Below are positions 1-12,080 of a stretch of DNA of 64,000 bases, one piece after another (position 1 is the first letter of the stretch; every line of letters begins with the position of its first letter). The position numbers were made by a program, and so were the translations under genes. The notes under the pieces are model-generated. The model saw only the letters and a list, made by a program, of their open reading frames with translations, did no database searches and was not told the origin of the DNA. Source of the DNA: Phlebiopsis flavidoalba (taxonomy: Eukaryota > Basidiomycota > Agaricomycetes > Polyporales > Phanerochaetaceae); contig JAOCPU010000012.1 of the NCBI GenBank assembly GCA_035772785.1, positions 62,001 to 126,000 of the forward strand, written 5' to 3'.

Positions 1-3000
1 TACCGCTTATAGAGGCCAATTGCGGGGAAGGATTTAGGGACCAAGGTATCCGCGTTTGAACATAATGAAGAATTCTGACTTCTTACATAGCATATTTCGG
101 AAATGCTGTGCAACCTGTGCTAGCAATCCAAAGAGCTGAGCGTCCATTAGAACTCGGCATCAGAACTTTATCAAGACTTACTGGGAAAGAAGTGTCCATA
201 GTAGTTTGATGTCTGTCTTGTGCACTAATATCCTTGAGGCTCTACTGTGATGAGTGGACACACGAGGCCCCGAAGAGGGGCCACAGGGATTGCGGGTATT
301 AGGTTCGCTTCCGATAGCATTACAGACTGGCCAGGAGTGGTGTACTTTAGAGCACAATCTCGGTAAACGTTCAGGAAAAGGTTTCATGAGAGTACGTAGC
401 AATATATAGGAAGGTGGCTTCGTGGAAGTGGCTGTCAGTGGAACTTGGCAGTAATTAACATCGCCCAGCATGGACGTCGAGACTGCACGAACCATAGACT
501 CATGTGAGCTATAGAGGGGATCAGGCTGAAATTACTCCAATAAAGTACAGCAACCACCGTGTCCGAGTCATTTGTGGCAGTTCAGGACAAAATGTGATTC
601 TGACCATGGTGACCGAGAACAACGAATCCCAACGAACAAACAGATACAAATCAAGGGGAAAGCGGCGGCGGCGTGCTCGGCGGCTCTCATGGCCCTGGCT
701 ACCCCTGTCTTGCGGGTACTTAAGCTCTCTTCACCACCTAGCGACGTACCCCACACACTCCCAGTGTACACTCACTGAGTTGAATGACAGATACACAGTA
801 CTCACTAGTCAAATTGGATTCAACTACGTGCAACCTACAGCCATCATGGACCATGTGAAACCCCAGACCCCCGCGCATTGACTGCACAATCGACTTCAAG
901 GTGAAACAGTGCGTATCTAAGAAGTGTATACCCAACGCCTCCAAGCACAGCGTATTGACCGGACAGCAGGAACATGTTAACATGGGGCTCGAACATGTGT
1001 ACTTGCTGCCTCGGCCTTTGCTGCACAACATGAACCGAATATCCAAGCACCGCCTCTCGACGACACACTGCGGACGCCTTCGCGTGGTGCCTCGCCCGTC
1101 AATTCGAGTCCTTGATGCTCGTGTTCTGGTGTTATGTGGTAGTGAGTAAGCACAAGCATTGTCTGCTGGGTACCTACTCACAAGTCAGGGCCTGGTAGCC
1201 CCTTTTACTGGGCTGTGACCTTATTCATGTGTCAAGAGCGCATTCCCTTCGCTCAACAACCTGGGACTGCTCGTTTCTTGCTCTGGACGGATGCTGCTTC
1301 TATGGAGTTACCGCACTGCGTGTCAAGACAATGATCATGACACGCCGTGGAGAGGCTGCGTCCTTGATGAAAGTGAGCTATTGTCGATCCACCCCCGTGG
1401 ATCGACCACGATACTGACCCGGATCTCAATAGTCATATGGCCCAAATCCGCCAAAACCAATTCGACAGATGTCAATCAGACTACAGAAATCTATTGTCTG
1501 CGCCCCTTCTTATTGTATCATGGGGTAACATCATGTTCGCATTCACAACACGCGCGGGCTAACAAAATTTTACACACGGAGCGCAACGTTCTTCTTCATA
1601 ATTCAACTCACGGCCTTCGTTATTTTCGCTGGACCCAGGCCCACGCCAAGGGTCCCCGATTTTTGGGAATATCAACACCTTCAACTATTTCTTGAATCAC
1701 TCCGGTATGCTGCTGGGTCACCGAGTCGTCCTTCGTTGTGTCGCATGACGAAGTTTGTCGTCGAACTGGCAACCCGGAAATCCTTCGTGAAGAAAGAAGG
1801 AGTCTGGTCAACGAGAAAGTGTAGTCACGCGGATTGTGGCGCATTTCTCCTGCTCATTCCCTGTGGAATGCCCGTCGTTAATCGTGTCGGTGATTTTTAT
1901 CCGTTGCTGGGACAGCGGAATCTAGTCGTTGTAATTGTAGCGTCCTCGAGTACGATGATTCACTTCTTGCAGGCCATGTACATATAGCTTACGTACCGAA
2001 ATATTTATATTCAGACGTTTGTCAATCGAAACCATACGACATGACGATGCAATATACGGATCGTAGAGTGTCTACGCAACACCAGAAAAGGTCCAGAGCC
2101 TGCGGCAAAACGTCCGACCCACGTCCCCAAGGATACAACGGATAGATAAATGAGAGACTACCAACGCACCAGCGGGCATTGTTTTGGTTCATGCACATAT
2201 ACTGGATCATGATTTTGTGTAATGGGGCGCGGGGGGTCCGCAGCAACAGTACAGCCGTGGATCAGAAGCAAGGTACCATACGTACGGAGGATAGGACTGG
2301 CGTAGTGATTAGGTAGTTAAACTCGAGAAGTGTGTGCTATACAAACATGGAAAGGATGCTAGAGTGAGGAGCATCACGGCAGAACCTGGGGGAATATAGA
2401 TAGCAAAATGTGCTGTATAGGTTTTTAGTGGGGGGGATGCATCGTTTTGAAAGGTGCCACGTGTTGTGTGAGCGCTGATGGATAGTGGACATGTAGAGGC
2501 GATAGCGCATGAGTAGAAGTCCGCGAGTGCGTGAATACAGAAGGTCTAAGTTATTACAACGTCAGAAAGTTTCAAGTCAAAGTCAGTGTAGTGCGGCCGC
2601 CATGCACTGCGCGTTTTGCGCGACTTCAACTGTTTTATCGGCCCTCCGGTCACCCAACCTGCGTAACCGCGCCAGTCTAGACATACGGGGATTGTGTGCA
2701 GAAGCCTAGCAGATGAGGTTCACACAACCGAACCTCATCCATTATCCGGCCGGCCGCCCGACCTGTCCCGGACGAGCCCTTCCCCAGAGTCCCGCGCGCA
2801 CCGTCTGCGTTATCCGCGCCGGCCTTGACCGCGTCCCAGAAGACACTGGCGGCCCTCCTTCGTGCCCTCCGCCTCGAGCACCCACTCGCCCCTGCCAGCC
2901 CTCGCCCCAGGGCCTCGCCGCGGCGGAGGTGCCCGAGCCGCCCCCCGGCCCCACGTACGGTATCCGCGCGAGCCAGATGTCACTTCTTCACGATCGCGAA

Positions 3001-3480
3001 GCCCCCGGGGCTGTGCGCGCTAGGTACGCGCGGTGCGCACATTCGTCAGTGTCAGCTGCGCGTACGGCCCCCGTCAGGACAGTGTGCGTACGCGCGACGC
3101 GCGCCCGGCCATGAAATGGCTGCGGGAGCGGGCGGGAGGGCGAGGACGAAGCGTGGGTCGGCGAATGGCGGGAGGATGTGGGAGAAATAGAACGGCGCAT
3201 GGGAGCGTGAGGGAATCCTCCAGCGGTGGTGGAGAGGGCGGAATATAGTGCACAAGGCAATAGCCGTTGAATAATAGCCACCGCCGCCGGTGCCCGTTGC
3301 CTTCGGCCGCAGGTTTCGCAGCATTCCGCCCGGATGTCCTGTGATGCGTCATCCGTTCTGACGGGTTGCCGGACAAGCCAAAGTTGCAGATGATGTCGCC
3401 AGCTGATAAGTAAGGTCCACCTCGCCCTTCTACCCTCCAGAGGCCGCGTACGTCCACCAGCTGCTCTCTGTGCACACGCC
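1..3480. other. No recognisable gene; 5' flank of window
   Basis: I found no stretch on either strand that matches a protein family I know. The open frames here are short and overlap one another in different frames, which is what chance gives in roughly 50 percent GC DNA. No tRNA cloverleaf, rRNA or transposon end was recognised. The last part (about 2.72-3.25 kb) is much richer in G+C than its surroundings and is listed separately. Confidence 0.5.
2720..3250. other. GC- and CpG-rich island
   Basis: Composition shifts abruptly to runs of CCGG, CGCG and GCGC for about 500 bases and then returns to the window's normal mix. Open frames exist on both strands here but are low complexity (Pro, Arg and Ala rich), as expected for any GC-rich DNA, so I do not call a gene. 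It lies just upstream of the possible gene starting near 3484 and could be part of its promoter, or a GC-rich exon too damaged to read. Confidence 0.4.
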
Positions 3481-3483
3481 GTT

Positions 3484-4090
3484 ATGGCAACCTCGTCGAG
3501 TTGTGTGCAAGGAACAAAAGACCCGGAGGGAGAGGAGCCTTGAAGCGAGATGTAGCCATGCTGATATCGTGTGGCGATGAGCTACTAGGGCGGACCGGAG
3601 AAGGAGATGTGTTGAACGATTTTCACGTGCTCTCCTTAGGGGTTGACGCTAGAGGCATCCGTGCTATCTGTATGGGTATGCTGAGCGAAGAAGACGATGG
3701 GCTGGTGCTTCCGACAGATGACCTCTGCCGACCGATAAAGAGAGGAAGATCGGTTCCACGGAAGAAACCTCGGTCGCGGTAGGAAGTCGTCCTCATCGTC
3801 CGATGCAGTAGTATACGAACCAGATGCAGAACGATTGATGCGTCAGCGTGCGCCTCCAGCTCCCCACGTAATAGCTAAGAGCAGTGTGTGGGTGCTCTGA
3901 TGGCGGATCCCTCTCTCGGGAAGTGGGACTTTCGATCCGCCGCCCAAACATGGATGGAAGTCACTGATCGCAAACGACTGCGACTGCGACCCAGAGAGCG
4001 TGCGCGCTGCGAGTATCTCGGAGAAGTACCCCCGAAGCCCATCGACGCACGAGGCTCGGTCCTCGAGTACGAAAACATCTGCGCAAGGTA
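3484..4090 (+). CDS. Unrecognised disordered protein (fragmentary)
   Basis: I do not recognise a family. A possible start at 3484 gives MATSSSCVQGTKDPEG and then needs a frameshift. From about 3540 the reading continues with an acidic block (MLSEEDDGLVLPTDDL), a basic nuclear-localisation-like block (IKRGRSVPRKKPRSR) ending near 3780, and, after one further frame change, a Ser tract followed by AVVYEPDAERLMRQR and another Ser-rich stretch up to about 4090. Alternation of acidic, basic and Ser-rich blocks is typical of intrinsically disordered nuclear proteins. The consistent amino-acid bias across adjacent frames, joined by single-base shifts like those in the surrounding genes, is why I list it. 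Start, stop and introns are uncertain, and part of it may be chance. Confidence 0.3.
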
Positions 4091-7000
4091 AAACAGCCCA
4101 AGGAATACCCGTTAGCTCCAGCGGCGCCGGGCCGGCCGGAACTTGACTTCAAGATGGCCAGGCACAGCCGCTTTTGCTTTTTGATCTGTGCATTCGTGCT
4201 GCCGCAGACTGAGCTAGAGCGTTTCCCCCAGGGCAAGGGGACGAGTTCCAAACGAAAAGACGCCAGAGTGACCACGGGTATGGGTGGGGCACTGGAAGGG
4301 GGAAAGAGCAAAATCGTCTCCAGTTTCGACATATGTGTGTGTGAGTGTAGGTGAACGCGTAGCCGCTGTGAACGATGCAGATTGGAGCTGAACAAGAGCA
4401 CACAGACGTGATGACGGTGCGTGTACATGCTAAAGTCTGGGCGAGTGACGCCATTTGATGGTAAGTAAGGGTCTGCGGGGGAAGATGTCGGGGTCGATAG
4501 ACAGCGAGGGGAGCCTACGATGGCGAGCGCATGCATGGGGTATATGTGCAGTGGAATATTTGGGACATGTCTAGAAAAGGTTTTTTTTTTTTTGCGTAAG
4601 ATCATTCAGCATTAAAGAGGACACACTTGGCCAGTGTGTTGCTCACGAAAAAGAGCGAGTCTCGAGGGTGATGTCGAGCGACAACTCTGCGATGTCTCTT
4701 CTCCCCCAAGAGCAAAGAAAAGGCAATACCCGGGGCACAAATCGTGAGAGAATGACATACTCTGAGCTTTGTGCGACCAAACGAACTGCCTGAACTTCTT
4801 GTGCGGGTGCTGATCGAAAACGCGTTGGAAGGAAAGCCAGTCGGTAGCCGCCAATAAGCGGGAAGAGAACAACTAAGGGTTATTTTCTTCAATAATTGGA
4901 CGAATATGTCCTTCTGATGAGGTCATTGGCGGCAAGAGCCACCGCTCTGCGCTTGCCCGCGGCCACGGCAGCAGAGAGGTTTTGGGCGTCGCGCCCTGGT
5001 GTCTTTGACGAGAGTTTGGGGGATTTTACCTCAGCAGGATGGCTTTATGCGGAGGAAGCTCACGGTCGTTCTCTTTTTCTTTCGGCGAAATAAAAAAAAA
5101 CCTAGTGGGTGAAGCTGGGGGCTAACTAGTGGCACCGTCGCTGCGAAGGGGGCTGTTGAGGGGCTTTGCACTGCGGCCATTGTTGGTCGGACGGGCGACA
5201 ACGATGGGCGGGCAGCGGAAACGAGAGGGACTGAGAACGACGGTGAGGGGAGGCTTAGGTAGGACGGGATGATGGTGGACATGGAGAGAATGGCGAGCTA
5301 GAGGTAATTTGTTGTCCATTTCGGGAGAGGTGAATCGGAGCACGGAGCTGGCGTTACGTATATTACGTGTCCGGCAGCCGTCAGGTCCGACCCTGAGAAC
5401 CAGATCCCGTCCGTAGGCGCCGACCCATGCGAAGTCAGACGGCGTACGCCATCTAGACGCCCAGGCCCCAACTTCGCGCTCACAGAGTTCATCCGCCAAA
5501 GACCTTGTCGCCCGCATTTCATCTCATATTCGCCACATCCTTCTGGACGCAAGAAATCCAAACTTTCTTGGCCATAATATCCTTGAACATCTAGAGCTTT
5601 TAGCCTTGCCACCGTAATTACGCCTATCCCTGGCGGACGTGTCGAAGAAACGCTGCTCTAGCGCATGCACCACCAGTCATGATGCACGGCGGTGGTGGCA
5701 TAGTCGCTAGTTAGGGCGGTGACACCACCGGCGGGGGCGGCACCACACGCGACGCTATGGACGAGGACTTTGGCTTCAAGTTAAAAGTCCGGACGGCGAC
5801 CTCGACGATACGTTTAACGTAGTGCGCACACACACTAGACACCTAGAATAATCTATACACGAAGTCCAAGTGAGGCCAACCTGATGACGAGCGTGGCTAA
5901 CTATGGATTAAAATCTACGGCCTTCTGTAAAATAAATATACCTACGACGGCTGTCCTGCAGTGAAAACCACACGCAGTCCTCTGTAGGCGGCTAGGAACT
6001 CTCACTTCGCAGCTCATTCAAGGGGGATCCGGTAAGGGTAGGGAACCAACAACCATGAGCGTTCGAATTCATTGCACCTAGCTCGACGTCGCGGGATGGT
6101 CTTACGGTAAGCCTCGGTATACCATGTTGCGCATGCCACTCACACTCTTTGTGTGCAGTTTGAGTTCAGTCATGTGGACCCTTGATATTTTGCCGTTGCG
6201 ATCCGGTTCAAAAGACGATCACCCTAATTCACACCTCGGCGACAGCATTCCGCTCTAACTCAGTTCTATAGCAAGCTTTCTTCGCACGAACACCGCGAAG
6301 CACAGGCTACGGCGCAGAGCCAACAGATGCGCGCAAGTGAGGGACAGCGTCTTGGTTGTGCGTCATCGCCCGGTTCGCAAAATAACCGTTTTATAATTTC
6401 ACAGAATTAGCATCGCCGCGTCACGTGCTAACGCAAGCAGGGTCATTTTCCACGCACAGAGTTTATACACACGCACCAAGTTCCTATTGATGATAGATGC
6501 ACTCGGTGACTCTATTGTCGGACCATATTGGACTCGCACTCGTGGTCCACACCGCCATAGTGCTGCCATGTGTGGCTATCTCTCGCAATCCGTGAATGTC
6601 GGTATGCCCAGCTCACAGGACGGCGTCTGTATCCCTTGACCTTCAGATGCACCGCCATGCGCGCGGATAACAATGCCAAAGCCTCCAGGTAGACGCTATT
6701 GACATCCCTGATGTGAAGCAAGGAACCATCTGCCATCAGTGAAGTTGCGCAATTACACCTGTCGAAGCTCGTGAGCGCGGAGGTAACGCTACGGTCCTCA
6801 TTAGGCTACCGCGCCCGCCGTCGCTCGTCATCCAGGTTAGAATAAGCCCCTGTCGATCTGCCTACGTCGTATGTCTGCCCGCCGCTGGAGGCGCAATTTT
6901 TTCGCATGACACTGCCAGTATCCCCGTCGTTGCTATGCCTCGGGAGGGTATGCGGTATATATTCTGCAAAGTAATGAGAATCGAAGTGCGTTCATTTCTC

Positions 7001-7818
7001 AGCTGCCAGACCTTCCTTCCTTTATTTTTGGCCGCTTTCTGCATTCATTTTTTCTGGCAAAGGTCAGTCAGCTCTGCTGACACGGAATATATCCACGCTT
7101 ACAAACTGATTATCAGGTGGCTCACATCGCTATGCACTTCGCGTCCTTTCTATGGTTTCATTTTCGACTCTGTTCTTCGTTATCGGCTGCGTTCGAGGCT
7201 GCTGCACTGCCAAGATACTGCTGTTTATCCGCCTCATAAGGAGGTCGCTCATACGACGTGTCACTGCCGACTCAGCCCCACAGCCTACTATCTCCCAGTA
7301 TACGATGCTGTGAAAGCCACCGCTGCCGTCGAACTACGGCTGCCTGGGTGTCCGTACTCGGACATGCGCGGGTCATATGGTGAGATTTTCCCGAGAACCG
7401 CATTAGGTGTAACTCATCGAAATTCAGGCTGGCGAACATTAAACGGCGTCGTAATCGATACATACACGTATAGAAACACCACTTCCTTTGCACTCATAAC
7501 GTACTCAACGCGAACACCACATTCTCACGCTCCTCACTATTTACTTTCCCTTAATTATTGTATACACGGTATATGTACGCTCTTTACCTTACAACTTGTA
7601 ACATTAGCAAAGATTTCGACATGAGTGTCCCCAGAGCGAGAATATTTTTTGTGAATGCAGGATATTCATTTGCAGCCACCCAGTTTATTCACTACAACCA
7701 CGCCTGCCTATTTAGGCGAATGTGCGGAAGTAGTCACGTCACGCATCACGTCCGAAGCGTTCACGAAGTGATGTCACGCTTGTCACCGACCACGCCTCCG
7801 CATACACCACCACTCACA
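4091..7818. other. No recognised gene; scattered ORFs
   Basis: Nothing here resembles a known family. A T13 homopolymer lies at 4581-4593. Frames on the minus strand at about 4610-4870 and 5300-5610, and a 229-codon plus-strand frame at 6935-7624, are the longest. The last lies in a more AT-rich stretch, is rich in His, Tyr, Cys and Arg and has no coherent domain, so it is probably chance. The end of the region is the presumed upstream sequence of IWS1. Confidence 0.4.
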
Positions 7819-9137
7819 ATGGCGACGTATGTCTCATCGTCAAATCGTTACTATTTCCATTGACATATAGTGCACGTAGCCCAACGAGGCCCTCGAGCGC
7901 GAGATTTTCGGCTCCGACTCCGACTTGTCCGAGGAAGAGTTTGAAAGTATGTACCTCAATAGCTCGTTGTGCCGAGCCCCTCTCAGCTCATGCATCAATA
8001 CAGTCCCCAGGCCGCATCCCACCCCGACCTCGCGAAGAAGAGTCTTCCGCAGGGTCTGGAGATGAGTTCGCACAGAAGCGGGCAACGAAGCAGAAGCGCA
8101 CGAGACGGCGAAAAGGAGGACGGGGATGGAGAAGGTCGCGCTCAGCGGCACAGAAGCGCAAGCGCAAGCCACAGCGTGAGGAGATAGACTTGTCGCAGCT
8201 GCCTCCGGAGGAAGGTGTGTCGCTCAGTTCCTTCCTAGCTTGCATGGGGGTGAAGTCCTCATCGAGACTTATACAGCGAACAAGCTCCGACTGGACATGC
8301 AGATTGAAGCCATTCTGAAGCCGAAGAAGGCTGCGCGCCCAAAGAAGAAGAAAAAACGATGACGACTTCCTGGACCGTGCGGCAGATGAAGAAGTGTCTC
8401 GTCTCAGAGCAAAGACATGTTGCAACGCTGCTGCTCTTGATACACAAGCTAACAAGGACAAGCTGCCTGCCACAAGTAAACTGAGACTACTTCCATCTGT
8501 TCTAGATGTCCTTCGCAAGTGAGCTATCATTTCTAAGATACCTTCATATGTCTAACCATCCTGCCAGATCATCACACACAGTCAATCAATCATTGACAAC
8601 AACTTGTTAGAAAGCTGTTACAAAGTGGCTAGAACCCCTCCCAGACAAGTCTCTCCCTGCTCTCGACATTCAAAAGGAATTCTTCCCTATGCTTCGCAAG
8701 ATGGAATTTATTGACAAGGACGTGCTGAAAGAATCAAAACTCGGCCGCGTCGTTGTCTTCTACACGAAATCCAAGAAGGTCTCCCCAGACATCGCCCGCA
8801 TCGCCAGCGACCTCGTCTCCCAGTGGTCGCGACCTATCATCAAACGTTCCGCGTCATACCGTGACCGGATGATCACCACCGTCGACATTGGCAGGGGTGG
8901 CGCCTTGGTGGCGAACGCCTCAACACCATCCTCGCGCGCGCAAAGGAAAGCGACAAGAACAGGGTGCGCAAGAACGCTGTGGCGATCCCCACGCGCGAGC
9001 TGGGCAGCTACACGGTCGCACCGTCTATGAATGCCGGAATTATGAAGGATAACAAGAGTGTCGATGTCGATACCGACCGGCGGAAGAGGAACGCGGAGAG
9101 GCTGAGGCAACTGACGAGAAAGGTCACTGTCAAATAG
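7819..9137 (+). CDS. IWS1: Transcription elongation factor IWS1/Spn1
   Basis: IWS1 (yeast Spn1) binds Spt6 and RNA polymerase II and acts in elongation and mRNA export in the nucleus. The conserved TFIIS N-terminal-like (LW) domain is clear: KLRLLPSVLDVL near 8480, LPALDIQKEFFPMLRKM near 8660-8705, then FIDKDVLKESKLGRVVVFY and SQWSRPIIKRS up to about 8850. Before it are family-typical acidic and basic stretches (REIFGSDSDLSEEE, KPQREEIDLSQLPPEE, KPKKAARPKKKKK). The proposed start at 7819 is a short first exon (Met-Ala-Thr) followed by a GTATGT..TAG intron. The end is argued from the basic tail reading RLRQLTRKVTVK and then TAG at 9135-9137. At least three frame changes are not explained by introns (for example around 8340 and 8910), matching the window-wide error pattern. 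The gene is convergent with the next one, with about 100 bases between stops. Confidence 0.9.
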
Positions 9138-9234
9138 ACCTCTCCATCAGGCCCCTTCGTCGTTTTGTATCTTTACACATGTTAGGATTGTACTGGTATT
9201 CCTTTGTCTTCTATAATACATATTGTTTTGGCTC

Positions 9235-10576
9235 TTAGAACAGTTTAGCCACATTTGCGTCGACGAACTGCTCGACTTTGAAGCCACCTTCAGGGCTCTT
9301 GATGAAGCCGGCCTTCTCAAGGACACTTCGTACGTCATCAGTACAATCTCCGAATCTTGTAGCGTTCTACTCACCTCAACGTTTCTTCAATGACCTTGGT
9401 GTTTATCGAGGCGCAGTCAGCTGGATAGCCGACCGTCTTGAGCCACGCCTGCGCCGCTTTTGTCAGCTCGAGTGGAGGCCGAGTGATCATCAATGGTACC
9501 TTTATATCTTCCTCTGGATACCCAAACTTCTCCTTGATGAACTCGACGTTGGCCTTCTCCCGGCTCTCCTGCGAGTCAAATGCGCGAACATAACCAGACA
9601 GCTTTTCGAGGAAGACGCGCAACACCTCAGCGGGGGCTCTGGTAGGGTGAGCAGCGATCATCCAGGATGGCCACGGCGTAGGCACTGAGCCGATCTGTCA
9701 CGACGTTCAATCAGGCAGAGAACACTAGGAAGCAAGCGAGAATACTCACGAAGCGGACCTCGCCAGCGTCTGCGTAGGGTTTGGTGGTGAACCATTCCCA
9801 CATGAACGCACTGGTTGACCCGTCGTTGACAGAATCGATGAGACCCCGGATGTCGTTGTTCACTAAGAAACATGTGACTGTAAAAACTAGGCATTTGGTG
9901 GAGAACAGTTTGCCTGACCCTTGAACTGGAGGTTGTCAGTAGGCCAGCCTTGTTGCAAGGCCATCACGTAGGCCATCGTCTGAGAACCACTGAAGAAAAC
10001 CCTCAGAAAGATGGATTGCGTTTGAAGAAGACATTTACCTCCCATGTCTTGATATACCGATGGTGGTATCCTTCAGATCTGTAATCGACTGATACTTTGT
10101 GTCTTTCCCGGGTGATCACCGCCCTGCCAGAGGTGAGTAAAATGTCATTATGTGGAGGGTATGAACATCACCAATTGAGAGGGGTGTTGACATAGCTCCC
10201 AACGAGCTTGTAGGCTTCGGAGCCTTTGGCGATTCCCGAGATGAGGGGATCGGTGAGCGCGCTGAGAGTCATGTGAGCGATCACACATTTCCATGCGCCA
10301 CATTTAAAACCTTACATGGCGACGTCTATCTCGTCGTTGGTTAGACGCGAGATGAGCTGACCCGTCCCGCCTGCGGATTATTTGAGTTGAAAAAGGAGAC
10401 TAGGGCGTTTAGTCGCGTACTATTGGACACTCCACCAACGTGAAGGTCTTGCCACCGTCATCGGCCTCGTACTGGAGCAGAGGAGACGAAAAATGCTCGC
10501 GAACTGTTGCATGTGATCAACACAAGTGACTGCAGACTGGAATGGTTGCTTACCGTATCCTACTCGCAGTGTCCAT
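9235..10576 (-). CDS. Ca3427-like type-2 periplasmic-binding-fold protein
   Basis: The protein resembles fungal homologues of bacterial SsuA/TauA/NMT1-type substrate-binding proteins, typified by Candida Ca3427. The ligand is unknown, and a thiamine-precursor-like role is only an analogy. In minus-strand order the exons read LRVGY near 10555, EHFSSPLLQYEADDGGKTF near 10470, GGTGQLISRLTNDEIDVAM near 10345, ALTDPLISGIAKGSEAYKLV near 10240, GLIDSVNDGSTSAFMWEWF near 9830 and IGSVPTPWPSWMIAAHPTR near 9670. A helix-rich tail at 9371-9640 follows. The C-terminal exon gives SPEGGFKVEQFVDANVAKLF and then TAA at 9237-9235. Small introns of about 50-60 bases separate most exons. The start at 10576 gives Met-Asp-Thr just before LRVGY, with one extra base. 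The length of about 330 residues fits the family, and no signal peptide is visible. Confidence 0.85.
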
Positions 10577-11210
10577 GGTTTGAGGCAGCAAAAACGTCCG
10601 TCGCGGTCGAGTGCGCACACGAGATCATCGCGTCGATCTTATCCATTCGGCCGGTTGCCGGACGCCACCATGCTTGTCGGCAACTCGGCACCACCTAGCT
10701 TTTTTGAAACAGCGACCTACCGCGGGCCAAGCCGCTTGTCGACGTCTGTCTCGTTGAAACGTTCTCTAGTCGTCATGTATGTTTACTCGGGGTGAGTATC
10801 GTATTTTCGTCTGGAATATACCTATAATTGAGACGCCGCGTAGAAGTAGAAATCCCTCAAAGTATATTCTATTGCCAACTGCTTCTTGAGCCTGGAACTG
10901 TTTGGACTCGGAGTCTATGACGGTCGCGAAAGCTTAAGATTTTTCCACACATCATCAAACGCTGAGGACGGTTCACACAACAGTTCTAAGGCCAGAACAA
11001 ATCTGATTGAGATTACTATCATTAAATGAGTCCATAAAAGCTCGTAAGTCCATCACTGCATAACAACCAACTGAAAGTACAGTACTCAAGACCGAATTGC
11101 GCAAGACGTTGACCACTACTGATTTTCTCTGTTAGCAAAAGAGACACATCACATAATTGAATGGCTCACAGCAATTCATACAGAACTGTCCCTTCCAGCT
11201 GTGTCGTCAA
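10577..11210. other. Intergenic, nothing recognised
   Basis: This is the presumed upstream region of the Ca3427-like gene (minus strand) together with the 3' flank of the secreted repeat protein. No coding signal or structured RNA was recognised. Confidence 0.5.
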
Positions 11211-12080
11211 CTACTTATGCGTCCTAGATCGCGCTAGACACGGCTTAAAGTGCCAGTGTGGGGAAGGAACCAGAGACGAGCGAGCCGCTGACAAGCCACG
11301 GTGGTGGGGGGAAGAGCTGCCAGTCGCGGTACCGCTGATCTCAACGGTGGTAGGGGCAGAGCTGCCCGTCGCCGTGCCGCTGATCTCGATAGTGGTGGGA
11401 GCCGAGCTTGCCGTCACAGTGGCGCTGATTGCGCCGACCGTGCCCGTCGAGCGAATAGCGCTGCCAGTGCTGAAGAAGGAGCTCAGCGGGAAGCTGGAAG
11501 CGTTGCAGAGGAAGACGGTCTCGGTGACGGGTGACGAACGGCACATCAACGATGATGGTGGCCAAGGGTGACTGCGGTGAAGTTACCGGGGAAAGACGAA
11601 GCGGTAGCGGTACCGGTGGGGAAGCGCGCTGATGGACGACGCGATGGAAGAGGGGAATGAAGACACGAACGAGGATGTCGCGGTCCCGACACGGAGGAGG
11701 ACGCGTGGTGGTGCGGTGGGCGCGAGGAGGCGCTTACGATAATCCCGCTAGAGGGAATAGCACTCGAGATCGGGAAACTAGACGGCGAGGAGCTCTCGAT
11801 GGGGGCACTGGAAGGGCGAGAGAGCTCTCTACGGGAGCACTGGAGGGCGAGGAGCTCTCTACGGGGGCACCAGAGGGAGTGGAGCTCTCAACAGGTCCAA
11901 CGGAGGGAGTAGCACTCTCGAAGGAGCTGGAGACGAGCACCTGGGGTTTGAGGTGAGTAGAGATGCCACCACATGTCAGAGCACCCGAGCACTTACTGAG
12001 GACGCCGCCTGGGGAGCCGCCAGTGCATAGGGGGCAATGAGCAAAGAGGAGAGAGCGAGAAGAGCGGCGGAGAGCTGCAT
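11211..12080 (-). CDS. Secreted Ser/Thr/Pro-rich repeat protein
   Basis: The start at 12080 begins a classic signal peptide, MQLSAALLALSSLLIAPYAL followed by Ala-Ala-Pro, a typical cleavage site. It is interrupted after about 27 residues by an intron beginning GTAAGT and ending CCCCAG. The mature part opens with a 10-residue repeat of the form PVESSxPSxA (DNA period 30, 11790-11941). After several frameshifts it continues with a TFPGNFTAV-like piece, the stretch VPFVTVTETVFLCN and a second repeat, PTTxEISGTATGSSx (DNA period 45, 11314-11430). Ser/Thr/Pro repeats behind a signal peptide suggest a heavily O-glycosylated cell-wall or extracellular protein. No conserved domain was recognised. I cannot see a convincing GPI-attachment tail in any frame, so the stop near 11211 is provisional. 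Confidence 0.7.
11314..11430. repeat. 45-base in-frame tandem repeat (2.6 copies)
   Basis: Copies begin at 11314, 11359 and 11404. Each opens on the plus strand with gagct(g/t) and contains ctgat(c/t) about 23 bases on. The third copy is partial. On the coding (minus) strand the unit encodes the 15-residue motif PTTxEISGTATGSSx of the secreted protein. Differences are mostly at third codon positions, which suggests the repeat is maintained as protein. Confidence 0.75.
11790..11941. repeat. 30-base in-frame tandem repeat (about 5 copies)
   Basis: The units begin at about 11790, 11822, 11852, 11882 and 11912 and share gagctctc (gcactctc in the last). The first is 32 bases long, two bases out of phase, in keeping with the local indel errors. 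They encode a 10-residue PVESSxPSxA-type repeat directly after the signal peptide exon of the secreted protein on the minus strand. Confidence 0.75.

Noticed and set aside
6935..7624. 229-codon plus-strand ORF as a gene
   Set aside because: No coherent domain, amino-acid composition (many His, Tyr, Cys, Arg) unlike the real genes, and unbroken by the frameshifts and introns that interrupt every confirmed gene here.
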